From: Bizionia sp.
GTDB lineage: Bacteria > Bacteroidota > Bacteroidia > Flavobacteriales > Flavobacteriaceae
Assembly (NCBI GenBank): GCA_018067115.1
Contig: JAGPVI010000292.1
Span: 1-9,590, forward strand
DNA: 9,590 nt
Direction of reading: 5' to 3'
Both the position numbers and the translations under genes were made by a program. Shown here one piece after another: positions 1 to 6,271 of this stretch; position 1 is the first letter of the stretch, and every line of letters starts with the position of its first letter. Under the pieces are notes generated by a model that saw nothing but the letters and a program-made list of their open reading frames with translations, made no database searches and was not told the DNA's origin.

Positions 1-440
1 AATATTACAGAAATCATCATCCCACTTATTATAGAGGTAGACCCTAAGGTTGCCCAATAAATAGTTGTAAACCAAGAGGTGGGTACGTTTTCGGATTCTA
101 CAATGGGGATATTAAAAAATTGAAAAAGGATTAAAGCGGCAATAAAGAGAATAACATCGAACTTGGCAATGTTTAAAATTTGATGATAATGCGTTTTCTT
201 AAGTTTGCTTTTAGAACCAAAACTGACACTTAACAGCGTTAATAATAACGCCAATATAGTTGCCGTGGCTAACACAATGGTATTACACAGCATATTTAAA
301 CCGTCTAAAGATACCGATAACAAATGCTTGGCTTCGTAACCGGAAACATTACCTAAAAGAAAGATTCCTGTTCCGGTAAGCAGTGTGGCAAGCACCCCTC
401 CATAAATTGCATTTTTATTCAATTTAATAAATTTCATCAT
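1..440 (-). CDS. Four-helix membrane protein of unknown function, 3' end cut by window edge
   Basis: Reading leftwards from 440 there are 146 complete codons without a stop, and the frame runs off the window at base 1, so the C-terminus is missing. The protein begins MMKFIKLNKN; the second ATG at 437 is an equally possible start. I see four hydrophobic stretches: residues about 12-31, 50-72, 95-112 and 122-146. The second and third are separated by a basic loop (KSKLKKTHYHQ), which suggests that loop is cytoplasmic. There is no signal peptide cleavage site and no catalytic motif that I recognise. No close neighbour is co-directional (the next minus-strand gene ends 179 bp upstream), so it is probably transcribed alone. 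A TTG followed by an AAATTTG box on the minus strand near 505-540 is only a loose promoter match. I do not recognise the family; it looks like a conserved flavobacterial inner-membrane protein. That the frame is real is well supported; function is unknown. Confidence 0.75.
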   Translation of the reverse strand, partial: MMKFIKLNKNAIYGGVLATLLTGTGIFLLGNVSGYEAKHLLSVSLDGLNMLCNTIVLATATILALLLTLLSVSFGSKSKLKKTHYHQILNIAKFDVILFIAALILFQFFNIPIVESENVPTSWFTTIYWATLGSTSIISGMMISVI

Positions 441-602
441 AGCTGTTTGTTGTATTTAGGTTAGTTAGTCACTCTATAAAAGTAAAAAAAATGGTATAAA
501 ATGTTATCTCAAATTTTACTAAAAGTGAGTAACAACATATCCTTTTAACTATAGATTATTTTGCTAAGCCAACAAGTTTAAAAATAAAATACCAGATTAT
601 AA

Positions 603-624
603 AGTGAAGCCCGTAGGTTTCATT
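603..624 (-). terminator. Imperfect hairpin with UACG loop over the stop of the 53-residue gene
   Basis: On the minus strand AATGAAACC and GGCTTCACT flank a TACG loop. Seven of nine stem positions pair, and the inner C(UACG)G is a known extra-stable tetraloop. The hairpin spans the TGA stop and is followed by TTATAATC, then a T-rich stretch. It could be a weak terminator or an mRNA 3'-end stabiliser. The two mismatches and broken T-run keep confidence low. Confidence 0.3.
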
Positions 625-781
625 CTTCTTCACCGCTGCCACCAGATCTTCTTTTGCGGTTGTCGTCCGTTTTGCCATATTGATTATAATGCGCTTTCTT
701 TTGCGCTCCTTTTTCGTCTGTAGCATTTTGATACAGTGTCTTCTCGTGTTCCGTTTTTGGGTTTTTTCTATCTGTACTCAT
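620..781 (-). CDS. Small, highly charged, probably disordered protein (53 aa)
   Basis: An ATG at 781 opens 53 codons closed by TGA at 620-622. The product starts MSTDRKNPKTEHEK and ends RRSGGSGEEE. It is rich in Lys, Glu, Asp, Asn and Gln and has no hydrophobic core, so it is very likely unstructured and cytosolic. A central block (TDEKGAQKKAHYNQYGKTDD, residues 21-40) resembles the Gly/Lys/Gln-rich style of small stress-associated hydrophilic proteins, but I cannot assign it to a named family. No Shine-Dalgarno is visible, which is normal for Bacteroidota. It stands alone: 179 bp separate it from the downstream minus-strand gene. A stable-looking hairpin covers its stop codon. The biased composition and balanced charge argue for a real gene rather than a chance frame, but conservation cannot be checked here. 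Confidence 0.6.
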   Translation of the reverse strand: MSTDRKNPKTEHEKTLYQNATDEKGAQKKAHYNQYGKTDDNRKRRSGGSGEEE

Positions 782-1107
782 AGTCTTAAGTTTTAGTGAG
801 CTCTTAAATTATGATTTTAATATAAACTCTATTAGCACATTTAATCAAAATTTTAACTGATTTAAATTCATACCAAACTACTTATCAGTCACTTGCAAAA
901 AAAACCGAGTAAAATCAAGTAGCAAATAACTGATGCTATTGGCATATTAAAGTTTCATCGTGTCGGTGTCATTTTAAATTAATGGGGAATACTATCGCTA
1001 TGGGAGATAGAAAAGAAAGTGTAAGACACAGTTGTTTACTATTTACAACGCAATTGCATGTGCTCTTTTTAAAAAAACAGCTTAGCTCTATTAAAACCAC
1101 TACAGTT
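782..1107. other. Divergent intergenic region (about 325 bp)
   Basis: This A+T-rich stretch separates the minus-strand 53-residue gene from the plus-strand Cys-rich gene and must hold promoters for both. I find no exact TAnnTTTG box at a convincing distance from either gene. The part from 982 to 1107 is open in the frame of the plus-strand gene, but it reads as a poor protein sequence and is more likely a 5' leader. Confidence 0.4.
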
Positions 1108-1500
1108 ATGGAAGCGCTAGAACTAATCAATAAAATAGGAAGGACAACAGAAATAAAATCACATCTATTGGAGGTTATAGACGCTTTTCAGCGGATGGAC
1201 TACCATACGCTAAGCGATATATTGGATGATGAGACCTATTATCAGGATAAGAGTAAAATAACTTTTATTTATAATCAGCGGTATATATTTAAAGAGCTTC
1301 AAAAACTGGGAGATTCTTACCTTAATTTATCCACAGACATTTGTACCGGATGTATGTGTAACGAACCTATTTTTGTTTTTACAGGAAACGAATCTGGTAG
1401 ACGTTACGCTATTTATATTGAATTTACCGCGGGTGATATAACCGACATTTATTTATGTTCTATAAAGTCGCACATATCCGTCTGTTTACCGCCCTTTTAG
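1108..1500 (+). CDS. Uncharacterised CxGCxC-motif protein (130 aa)
   Basis: The frame is open from 982, but I place the start at the ATG at 1108: the preceding 42 codons have an erratic composition, whereas MEALELINKIGRTTEIKSHL begins a normal amphipathic helix. From that start the protein has 130 residues. Residues 1-40 look helical, and the remainder alternates polar and hydrophobic residues like a small alpha+beta fold, loosely reminiscent of NTF2/SnoaL-like proteins. A cysteine cluster C79-x-G-C82-x-C84 is followed by a beta-strand-like EPIFVFTGNESGRRYAIYIE segment, with further cysteines at 117 and 126. Such a cluster could bind metal or be redox-active; that is inference. There is no signal peptide, so it is likely cytosolic. 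It ends only 16 bp from the stop of the convergent hydrolase gene, with no obvious terminator between them. I do not recognise a named family. If the start at 982 is correct the protein would be 172 residues. Confidence 0.65.
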   Translation: MEALELINKIGRTTEIKSHLLEVIDAFQRMDYHTLSDILDDETYYQDKSKITFIYNQRYIFKELQKLGDSYLNLSTDICTGCMCNEPIFVFTGNESGRRYAIYIEFTAGDITDIYLCSIKSHISVCLPPF

Positions 1501-1516
1501 AATAAAATTCAATAGT

Positions 1517-2005
1517 TTACAGCAGATTATTACTTAATTCCAGCAAAGTAACGTGCTTTTTAAAAATAGCGTAGGGCGTTCTGTGTCCCGTTTGCTCGAA
1601 GCTGTGTGCAAAATTGGTAGTGTTATCTTTTAGAAACTGAAGGGTTTCTGCAGGTATTACCACATCGTCATAACGCCCGAAAATAATAGTATGCAACACG
1701 CTAGTGTTATTAACCGCGGTCACTTTTGGCTTAAATTCACTTTTCGTAACCAATGCAGGATTAAATAACAGACTAGGAATATTAAGTGTATTACTAAGAT
1801 GAAAACCTAAAAAACCTCCCATACTGCTTCCAATAATAAGAGCGACAGCATTCTGCTCACACAATACTTTTAAATCCGTAAAAATAGATTTAGAATGTGC
1901 GCTATACTTAAGTAGCGGATTGATAACGTCGTGGTTTTCTTTAAGCCAATCTATTTTATCAGACTGATTACTACTCATTAAACCGTGTAAATATAGGATC
2001 GTCAT
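1517..2005 (-). CDS. YqiA/YcfP-like alpha/beta-fold hydrolase (esterase-like)
   Basis: This 162-residue protein has the compact layout of the YqiA/UPF0227 esterase group. The N-terminal strand ends in an LHGL oxyanion-type motif (H7-G8). The nucleophile elbow is G59-S-S61-M-G63, the acid is probably D113 in FGRYDD, and H141 lies in TGHR near the C-terminus. The Ser-Asp-His triad is therefore complete, and the length matches this small-hydrolase family, which lacks a large cap domain. There is no signal peptide, so it should act in the cytoplasm on a small ester or thioester; the substrate is unknown. It starts 15 bp after the stop of the upstream FMN-binding gene, so the two are almost certainly co-transcribed. 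Catalytic class is well supported; physiological role is not. Confidence 0.82.
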   Translation of the reverse strand: MTILYLHGLMSSNQSDKIDWLKENHDVINPLLKYSAHSKSIFTDLKVLCEQNAVALIIGSSMGGFLGFHLSNTLNIPSLLFNPALVTKSEFKPKVTAVNNTSVLHTIIFGRYDDVVIPAETLQFLKDNTTNFAHSFEQTGHRTPYAIFKKHVTLLELSNNLL

Positions 2006-2020
2006 AATTCAATCTATAAA

Positions 2021-2476
2021 TTATTCTGTGCGTAGTCTCCCTGTGATTTCTTCAATATGAATAAAGAAAACTATAGGATAGTCTTCTGTGTCCACCTTAC
2101 TAGAGAATTCTTCTATAAAATTTACGGTTCTCAATTCGTTATTTACCACAAGGTCTTTTACCCCCAAAGAAAAAATATGCAATTGCGCTTTCGCCTCGCT
2201 GGTATTTAACTCTTCGTAGGTGCCGTGAACTAGAATAGATTTCCAAGAACTTACAGAATCCACATCGGTTACCAGCAGCGATACGTTACCATTTTCGCGC
2301 ATTCCACGTATTTTATGCCCCATTGCCGAATACCCAATAATAGCATTTTTCTCTTCATTATAAAAATAAGTAATGGGTGCTATAAACGGTTTGTTTTGCG
2401 ATATATACGCTAAATCCCCAATGTAATTATCGGCTAAAAGTCTTAGGTTTTCATTGTCTTTTAAAGGTCTTCTCAT
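2021..2476 (-). CDS. Pyridoxamine 5'-phosphate oxidase-like FMN-binding split-barrel protein
   Basis: The 151-residue product fits the flavin-nucleotide-binding branch of the PNPOx-like split-barrel superfamily (Pyridox_ox_2/NimA type). The order of elements is typical. GDLAYISQNKPFIAPITYFY (20-39) forms the first strands, IIGYSAMGHKIRGMRENG (46-63) holds the FMN phosphate-contacting G-H-K region, and SLLVTDVD then WKSILVHGTYEEL (about 66-90) complete the barrel. These proteins bind FMN, or sometimes F420 or heme, and reduce or detoxify small molecules; the substrate here cannot be deduced. It is the first gene of a two-gene operon with the hydrolase 15 bp downstream. A TGA-N6-TCA palindrome of Crp/Fnr type sits 66-81 bp upstream of the start, so expression may respond to oxygen or another signal sensed by such a regulator. 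No signal peptide is seen. Confidence 0.85.
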   Translation of the reverse strand: MRRPLKDNENLRLLADNYIGDLAYISQNKPFIAPITYFYNEEKNAIIGYSAMGHKIRGMRENGNVSLLVTDVDSVSSWKSILVHGTYEELNTSEAKAQLHIFSLGVKDLVVNNELRTVNFIEEFSSKVDTEDYPIVFFIHIEEITGRLRTE

Positions 2477-2512
2477 TCTTTATTCTTTTACTTTATAGGC
2501 GTTATTAAAATG

Positions 2513-2557
2513 CTAAGCTACTAAATACAATCTTCAGAATTACTGATTTTTGTCAGT
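2513..2557 (-). promoter_or_regulatory. Candidate Crp/Fnr-type operator and weak -7 box for the FMN-protein/hydrolase operon
   Basis: ACTGA (2542-2546) and TCAGT (2553-2557) form a perfect inverted repeat with a 6-nt centre, giving the TGA-N6-TCA geometry of Crp/Fnr-family sites. On the minus strand TAGCTTAG (2520-2513) is a partial match to the Bacteroidota TAnnTTTG -7 box. If transcription starts about 6 nt further on, the palindrome is centred near -41.5, the usual class II activator position. This is seen by eye; the regulator is inferred. Confidence 0.45.
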
Positions 2558-2728
2558 TAATCGCCCGCGACTTTACAATTATAAATTACAAAAAATAGCC
2601 TTACGCTACACACTTTAACGGTCTAGTGCAAGAATAGTGCGGTTTTGAATGTCAGGAATTTCCGCAAATAGTTCAGACGTAACAAAAGTGCATTAACTCT
2701 AGATTACGCAACTAATTTAGTAATATTT
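2558..2728. other. Long non-coding tail downstream of the DUF2071 gene
   Basis: About 170 bp between the operator region and the DUF2071 stop hold no open frame worth calling. There is a short tgcgg/ccgca inverted repeat (about 2639-2667) and an 11-nt actaatttagt palindrome (2711-2721). On the minus strand a stretch containing GTGTGTAGCGTAAGGC reminds me of tails seen after acquired single genes in flavobacterial genomes; that is recollection, not a match I can verify. Confidence 0.3.
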
Positions 2729-3457
2729 TTATATGTTATTATATGTGATTTTTATTTTTTTTAGTCCAATCCATTCGTGTTCAATATCTTTCATTAATAA
2801 CGCATTATCAAATTTGACAGAACCTTTCGGAAAAATACTTTCATTCTCAAAAAAGCTTGATTTTACATTCTCAACTTCCAAAAGTGATACCTTCCAATTA
2901 TATGCTTTTAATTCAAGGCCGTCAAAGTCATTTTTGTCAGGCGAATATCCAATAGAACCATTTTCAAAGAACTCAGAAATACATTCTAAATTTTCAAATA
3001 CACTTTCGGTATTCCAAGAGTTTGTTACTTTTGCTTTTATTGATAATGAAGTTTTGTCATCGCTGATAAAACCGACTTCGTATTTTCCGTCTTTTTCATT
3101 TACTTTAAAATTTGCTAAATGATGAATTCCAGGAAATATAGTTCCGCCAGCTAAAGAATTTAATTTAGAAGAAGTATCTCTTCTTGGAATATAAACGCCT
3201 TCTTTTCGTTTTCCTTTTTCAGTCCACTCAACTGCAATTCTATGAGCTCCATTTTCAGAGGAAATTCCGATTTGTTTCGGCAAACCTTTCGGTCTCATTT
3301 CTTTCAGTCTAATCAAACAGATTCCTGCAATTCCTTTTCCGTTTACTAATTTAGGTTTGAAAGGTTTTGGTAAATAATTTTCCAAGACTTCTTTGTCAAT
3401 CTGGTAATTGATTAAAATTCGTCTGTCTATTATTCCTTTTATTTTCGGTATTTTCAT
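2729..3457 (-). CDS. DUF2071 domain protein (YqjF-like, acetoacetate decarboxylase-like fold)
   Basis: I start this protein at ATG 3457 (242 residues, MKIPKIKGIIDRR...) because the longer frame opens with TTG at 3469 and adds only four residues. The body matches the DUF2071/YqjF pattern: an LxxYLPKPFKPKLVNGKGIAG segment near the N-terminus, ICLIRLKEMRPKGLP (about 47-61), a SSENGAHRIAVEW block, and then the highly typical EGVYIPRRDTSSKLNSLAGG with FPGIHHLANF after it. The family shares the fold of acetoacetate decarboxylase, but no reaction is established and I infer none. It begins 23 bp after the stop of cbpM, so it probably rides on the cbpA operon transcript. Glycine codons are heavily GGA, somewhat unlike cbpA, and a long non-coding tail follows. 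Together these hint that it was added to the operon later. Family call is firm; function is unknown. Confidence 0.85.
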   Translation of the reverse strand: MKIPKIKGIIDRRILINYQIDKEVLENYLPKPFKPKLVNGKGIAGICLIRLKEMRPKGLPKQIGISSENGAHRIAVEWTEKGKRKEGVYIPRRDTSSKLNSLAGGTIFPGIHHLANFKVNEKDGKYEVGFISDDKTSLSIKAKVTNSWNTESVFENLECISEFFENGSIGYSPDKNDFDGLELKAYNWKVSLLEVENVKSSFFENESIFPKGSVKFDNALLMKDIEHEWIGLKKIKITYNNI

Positions 3458-3480
3458 TTGAATGAGCAAATTGCAGCTAA

Positions 3481-3771
3481 TTACTGGTAAGTATTCAGTT
3501 TATTTCTAAGTGTAATCACTTCTTCCTGTAACCTTTCTACTTGTTGCAATAAATTATAAATCGCATCAATGCCTTCTAAATTAATATCGAGGTCGTAATG
3601 CAAGCGCATCATTTTTTCAACCGTATTAATTTGTGTTGTTTTTATATATTGATCGGTTTCGGTAATGGTAATTTCTACCAATTCATAATCTTTTAAAGCA
3701 CTAATAAATGTCATAGGAACTTGATAATGCTTGCAAAACTGCTGTATAGAAATTAAGTGTGTGGTATCCAT
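3481..3771 (-). CDS. cbpM: CbpM chaperone modulator (MerR-like)
   Basis: The 96-residue protein matches CbpM, the specific partner and inhibitor of the J-domain protein CbpA. The N-terminal half (LISIQQFCKHYQVPMTFISALKDYELVEI, about 6-34) is a winged-helix/MerR-like recognition region. It is followed by the YIKTTQINTVEKMMRLHYDLDINLEGID block, and the C-terminus (about 67-93, LLQQVERLQEEVITLRNKL) is a predicted coiled coil. In E. coli CbpM binds the CbpA J-domain and blocks both its DnaK co-chaperone activity and its DNA binding. The start codon lies one base from the stop of cbpA, so the two are translationally coupled and the pairing is supported by both sequence and position. Length is normal for the family. 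Confidence 0.88.
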   Translation of the reverse strand: MDTTHLISIQQFCKHYQVPMTFISALKDYELVEITITETDQYIKTTQINTVEKMMRLHYDLDINLEGIDAIYNLLQQVERLQEEVITLRNKLNTYQ

Positions 3772-3772
3772 A

Positions 3773-4663
3773 TTATCTTAATTTTGAAAGTTCGGTAAAA
3801 AGCGCTTTCTCCTTATCTGTAAGGTTGGTTGGTGTTTTCACTTGATATGTAATAAACAAGTCGCCAAACTGATTTTCTTTTTTATACCTCGGGAAACCTT
3901 TACCTTTTAACTTCACTTTTGCTCCGCTTTGGGTTTCTGGCTTTATTGTTAGTTTCACCTTACCATTAAAAGTATCGACCATTAATTCTCCACCTAATAA
4001 AGCCGTGTACAAGTCTAAATCTACTGTTGTATGTAAATTATCACCATCGCGCTTAAAAGATGTTGTATTTACAATAGAGAAAGCGATAAGCAGGTCGCCA
4101 TTGGGACCGCCGTTAACACCTTGGCCTCCGTGTCCTTTTATTTTTATTATTTGTCCATTCTCTACTCCCGCCGGAATCGTGATTCGTATATTTTTACCAT
4201 TTACAGTAAGCGTGCGTTTATGTGTAGAATACGCCTCTTTAATATCAATTTGTAATTCGGCATTAAAATCTTGCCCTCTAAATTTAACTTGTCGCCCTTG
4301 AGATTGCGAGCGCCCGCCAAACATAGAGCTAAAGAAATCGGAAAACTCATCGTCGTTAAACTGCTGCGACCCCTGTGGCCTCGCGTATTGCCCCCTTCCC
4401 TGCTGCTGTTGCCTTTGTGCGTGTTCGTAAGCATCAGCATTTTGCCAATGCTCGCCGTGGGCATCGTATTTTTTACGATTTTCAGGCTTGCTTAATACCT
4501 CGTTAGCCTCATTAATTTCTTTAAATCGTTTTTCGGCTTCCTTATCGTTGGGGTTAAGATCGGGGTGGTATTTTCTAGCGAGCTTTCGATACGCTTTTTT
4601 TATGTCTTTATCAGAAGCATTCTTTGCCACTCCCAAAACCTTGTAGTAGTCAATATATACCAT
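3773..4663 (-). CDS. cbpA: CbpA-type J-domain co-chaperone / DNA-binding protein
   Basis: The 296-residue protein opens with a complete J-domain (about 3-70) containing the HPD motif at H33-P34-D35 needed to stimulate DnaK ATPase. A Gln/Gly-rich linker follows (about 82-128, including QRQQQQGRGQ and FFSSMFGGRS). Then come the two beta-rich substrate-binding domains of DnaJ C-terminal type, starting around FNAELQIDIKEAY and including IPAGVENGQIIKIKGHGGQG. The CxxCxGxG zinc-finger repeats of true DnaJ are absent, so this is a class B-like (CbpA) J-protein. Known CbpA also binds curved DNA and accumulates in stress or stationary phase. The next gene encodes its modulator CbpM, and the preceding 70-residue ORF overlaps its ATG by one base. 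The start is fixed by that TAATG overlap and by the MVYIDYYKVLGV beginning typical of the family. Confidence 0.93.
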   Translation of the reverse strand: MVYIDYYKVLGVAKNASDKDIKKAYRKLARKYHPDLNPNDKEAEKRFKEINEANEVLSKPENRKKYDAHGEHWQNADAYEHAQRQQQQGRGQYARPQGSQQFNDDEFSDFFSSMFGGRSQSQGRQVKFRGQDFNAELQIDIKEAYSTHKRTLTVNGKNIRITIPAGVENGQIIKIKGHGGQGVNGGPNGDLLIAFSIVNTTSFKRDGDNLHTTVDLDLYTALLGGELMVDTFNGKVKLTIKPETQSGAKVKLKGKGFPRYKKENQFGDLFITYQVKTPTNLTDKEKALFTELSKLR

Positions 4664-4875
4664 TAGTGGTTAGAATCTGGTTTTAAATGCGATTTCATCA
4701 TAGCTTTTAAACTACAGACATACTCTTTCATTACCGCAATATCCATATGTGGATGGCGTAACGAAGGAATTGTAATTGGGTCTTCATCTAAATGCACATA
4801 TAACTCCGGATATTCCGTTTTAATCCGCATAGTTAGCATCGTAATTTTATTTAAAAGAGTGTGAAGTGTTTTCAT
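4663..4875 (-). CDS. Small conserved-looking protein encoded first in the cbpA operon (70 aa)
   Basis: This 70-residue ORF ends in TAATG, where its TAA shares one base with the cbpA ATG, so translation is probably coupled. The protein starts with a helix (LHTLLNKITMLTMRIKTEY). A distinctive YPELYVHLDEDPITIP motif (22-37) follows, then a second helix (about 44-62) ending in a basic/His-rich tail. It has no signal peptide or membrane segment. I recall comparable YPELY...LDEDPxTIP proteins next to flavobacterial cbpA genes, so I consider it a genuine companion rather than a chance frame, but no function is known to me. Its position, ahead of a J-protein and its inhibitor, suggests a part in the same chaperone circuit, for instance as an adaptor; this is inference only. 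Confidence 0.78.
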   Translation of the reverse strand: MKTLHTLLNKITMLTMRIKTEYPELYVHLDEDPITIPSLRHPHMDIAVMKEYVCSLKAMMKSHLKPDSNH

Positions 4876-5272
4876 AATTCAAGACGTTTAAAAACAGTTT
4901 AAATAAGTGGTTTATAATCTCTATTAAGATACAAAATTATTCTCACACTTCACCATTAAACACCTAGGGTTTAACGTATTATTACCATTATAACGTGTAT
5001 GTAAAGGATTACGTGTAGAGCGTTGTCTTTTGATTTGTTTTATGCGCGCATTCAGCATCTCTTACAGTGTAACAACACCTGATGCTAAATTGCTAAAACA
5101 GTAAAATAATAACCACTTCCGAAGGTAAAATCCTACACCTGCTCAGTAAAAACAAACCGTAGTCTTACCCATAAAAAAACGTCTAAAATAATAGAAACTG
5201 AACGCTTTACAGGTTTACATTTTCGCCAAACATACTATTAAACATCCGTTAGAGTTGAGCAAAATAACATTT
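4876..5272. other. Intergenic region upstream of the cbpA operon (about 400 bp)
   Basis: Apart from a promoter candidate for the cbpA operon at its left end, I see no gene here. A direct repeat of ACGTGTA occurs at 4993-4999 and 5011-5017, 18 bp apart. A 20-codon ATG frame at 5042-5104 has no supporting feature. No clear terminator follows the YdjM-like gene that ends at 5273. Confidence 0.4.
4932..4939 (-). promoter_or_regulatory. -7 box of the small ORF-cbpA-cbpM operon promoter
   Basis: The minus strand reads TAATTTTG here, an exact match to the Bacteroidota TAnnTTTG -7 element. A TTTA about 17 nt upstream could serve as a degenerate -33 element. The implied transcript would begin near 4925, about 50 nt before the first ATG of the operon. 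Confidence 0.45.
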
Positions 5273-6271
5273 CTAATTTCCTTTAACGCGGTGCCACAAA
5301 TCAATCATAAGCTTCTTGCCTTCTCGACTACCTTTTGGTGCTTCCGTTAGGCTAACATCACCACTATCATTAACAGTAATTAAATAACTAAACACAAAGT
5401 TTTTGGCATCCGGTTGAATACTTAATAATCCGAAACGTAAATCATTAAAATACAAATCGCCATCTTTTTTGGTTATTGTATACCATCCTTTAGAAACAGC
5501 GATCATTCGCTGTATTTTTTCAGAGTGGACTAAATCGCCTAAATACGCGTGGTTTTTAGGGTACGAAATAAATGAAATGGGCTGCGAGTCGAAAAACGAA
5601 TAATACCCTATTAAATAATCGGTGTCAGTTTCTACATTCGCACACCATAAAACGGTATTTAAAGGTGCGGGTTTGGTTTCTAATTCATTATAAACAATAC
5701 CTTGATCTGCTAACGCCTTTTCAAATGCGGTAAACGCAAGACCTTTAAAAACAAAAGTAAACCCTAAATACAAAGTACTAACTAACAAACCTATACGATT
5801 ATAAACACGTCGTTTTTTAGAGCTTCTATGCTGTAACATAGCCATGATTAAAAACGCCAAAAAGGGCAACGTGTACAGCGGGTCGATAACAAAAATAGTT
5901 TTAAATGCCAGTCGTAAATCGAAAGGCCAAAACAACTGTGTTCCCCACGTTGTATGGGCATCTAGAATAGGATGCGTAATAAAGGCCCAGAAAAATAACC
6001 ACGACCAGTCTTTTATAGATTTATGCTTGTCGTATCGTGTAACAATCCACGCAAAAAGTGGCGCAAATACAACCGAAAAGAAAATAGAATGTGTAAACCC
6101 TCTATGAATTTCTAGGGCACTAACCGTATGAGTAAAATAAGACGCTATCACATCTAAATCGGGGATAGTTCCTGCAATAGCACCATATAACATAGCGCGA
6201 TTGCCAATTTTCTTGCCCAAAACAGCCTCACCTACGGCCGCACCTAATACTATTTGTGTTAATGAATCCAT
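5273..6271 (-). CDS. YdjM-like membrane-bound metal-dependent hydrolase
   Basis: The 332-residue product belongs to the YdjM/DUF457 family of inner-membrane metal-dependent hydrolases. The family signature is complete in the first 120 residues. MDSLTQIVLGAAVGEAVLGK leads into GTIPDLD (34-40), HRGFTHS (56-62) and THPILDAHTTWGTQLFWPF (99-117), whose His and Asp residues are the presumed metal ligands. Several hydrophobic segments (about 25-45, 60-80, 89-103, 125-146, 160-180) mark it as a polytopic membrane protein. Residues from about 185 onward form a soluble C-terminal domain (with strand-like pieces such as DGDLYFNDLRFGLLSI), as seen in the longer members. In E. coli ydjM is in the LexA regulon, but I see no LexA box here. 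Substrate is unknown. It is transcribed alone: 397 bp separate it from the next minus-strand gene downstream and a divergent gene lies upstream. Confidence 0.88.
   Translation of the reverse strand: MDSLTQIVLGAAVGEAVLGKKIGNRAMLYGAIAGTIPDLDVIASYFTHTVSALEIHRGFTHSIFFSVVFAPLFAWIVTRYDKHKSIKDWSWLFFWAFITHPILDAHTTWGTQLFWPFDLRLAFKTIFVIDPLYTLPFLAFLIMAMLQHRSSKKRRVYNRIGLLVSTLYLGFTFVFKGLAFTAFEKALADQGIVYNELETKPAPLNTVLWCANVETDTDYLIGYYSFFDSQPISFISYPKNHAYLGDLVHSEKIQRMIAVSKGWYTITKKDGDLYFNDLRFGLLSIQPDAKNFVFSYLITVNDSGDVSLTEAPKGSREGKKLMIDLWHRVKGN

Noticed and set aside
2733..3122. Plus-strand open frame of 129 codons
   Set aside because: It lies antisense inside the DUF2071 gene, whose family motifs are clear.
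3458..3469. TTG start giving four extra residues to the DUF2071 protein
   Set aside because: The ATG at 3457 is the better codon and begins the usual conserved N-terminus.
4005..4495. Three open frames (4005-4301 plus, 4271-4495 plus, 4201-4464 minus)
   Set aside because: All are out-of-frame shadows of cbpA and show no recognisable domain.
5042..5104. 20-codon ATG frame in the region upstream of the cbpA operon
   Set aside because: It is too short, without a promoter, composition bias or motif to support it.
5844..6107. Plus-strand open frame of 87 codons
   Set aside because: It is antisense to the signature region of the YdjM-like gene.
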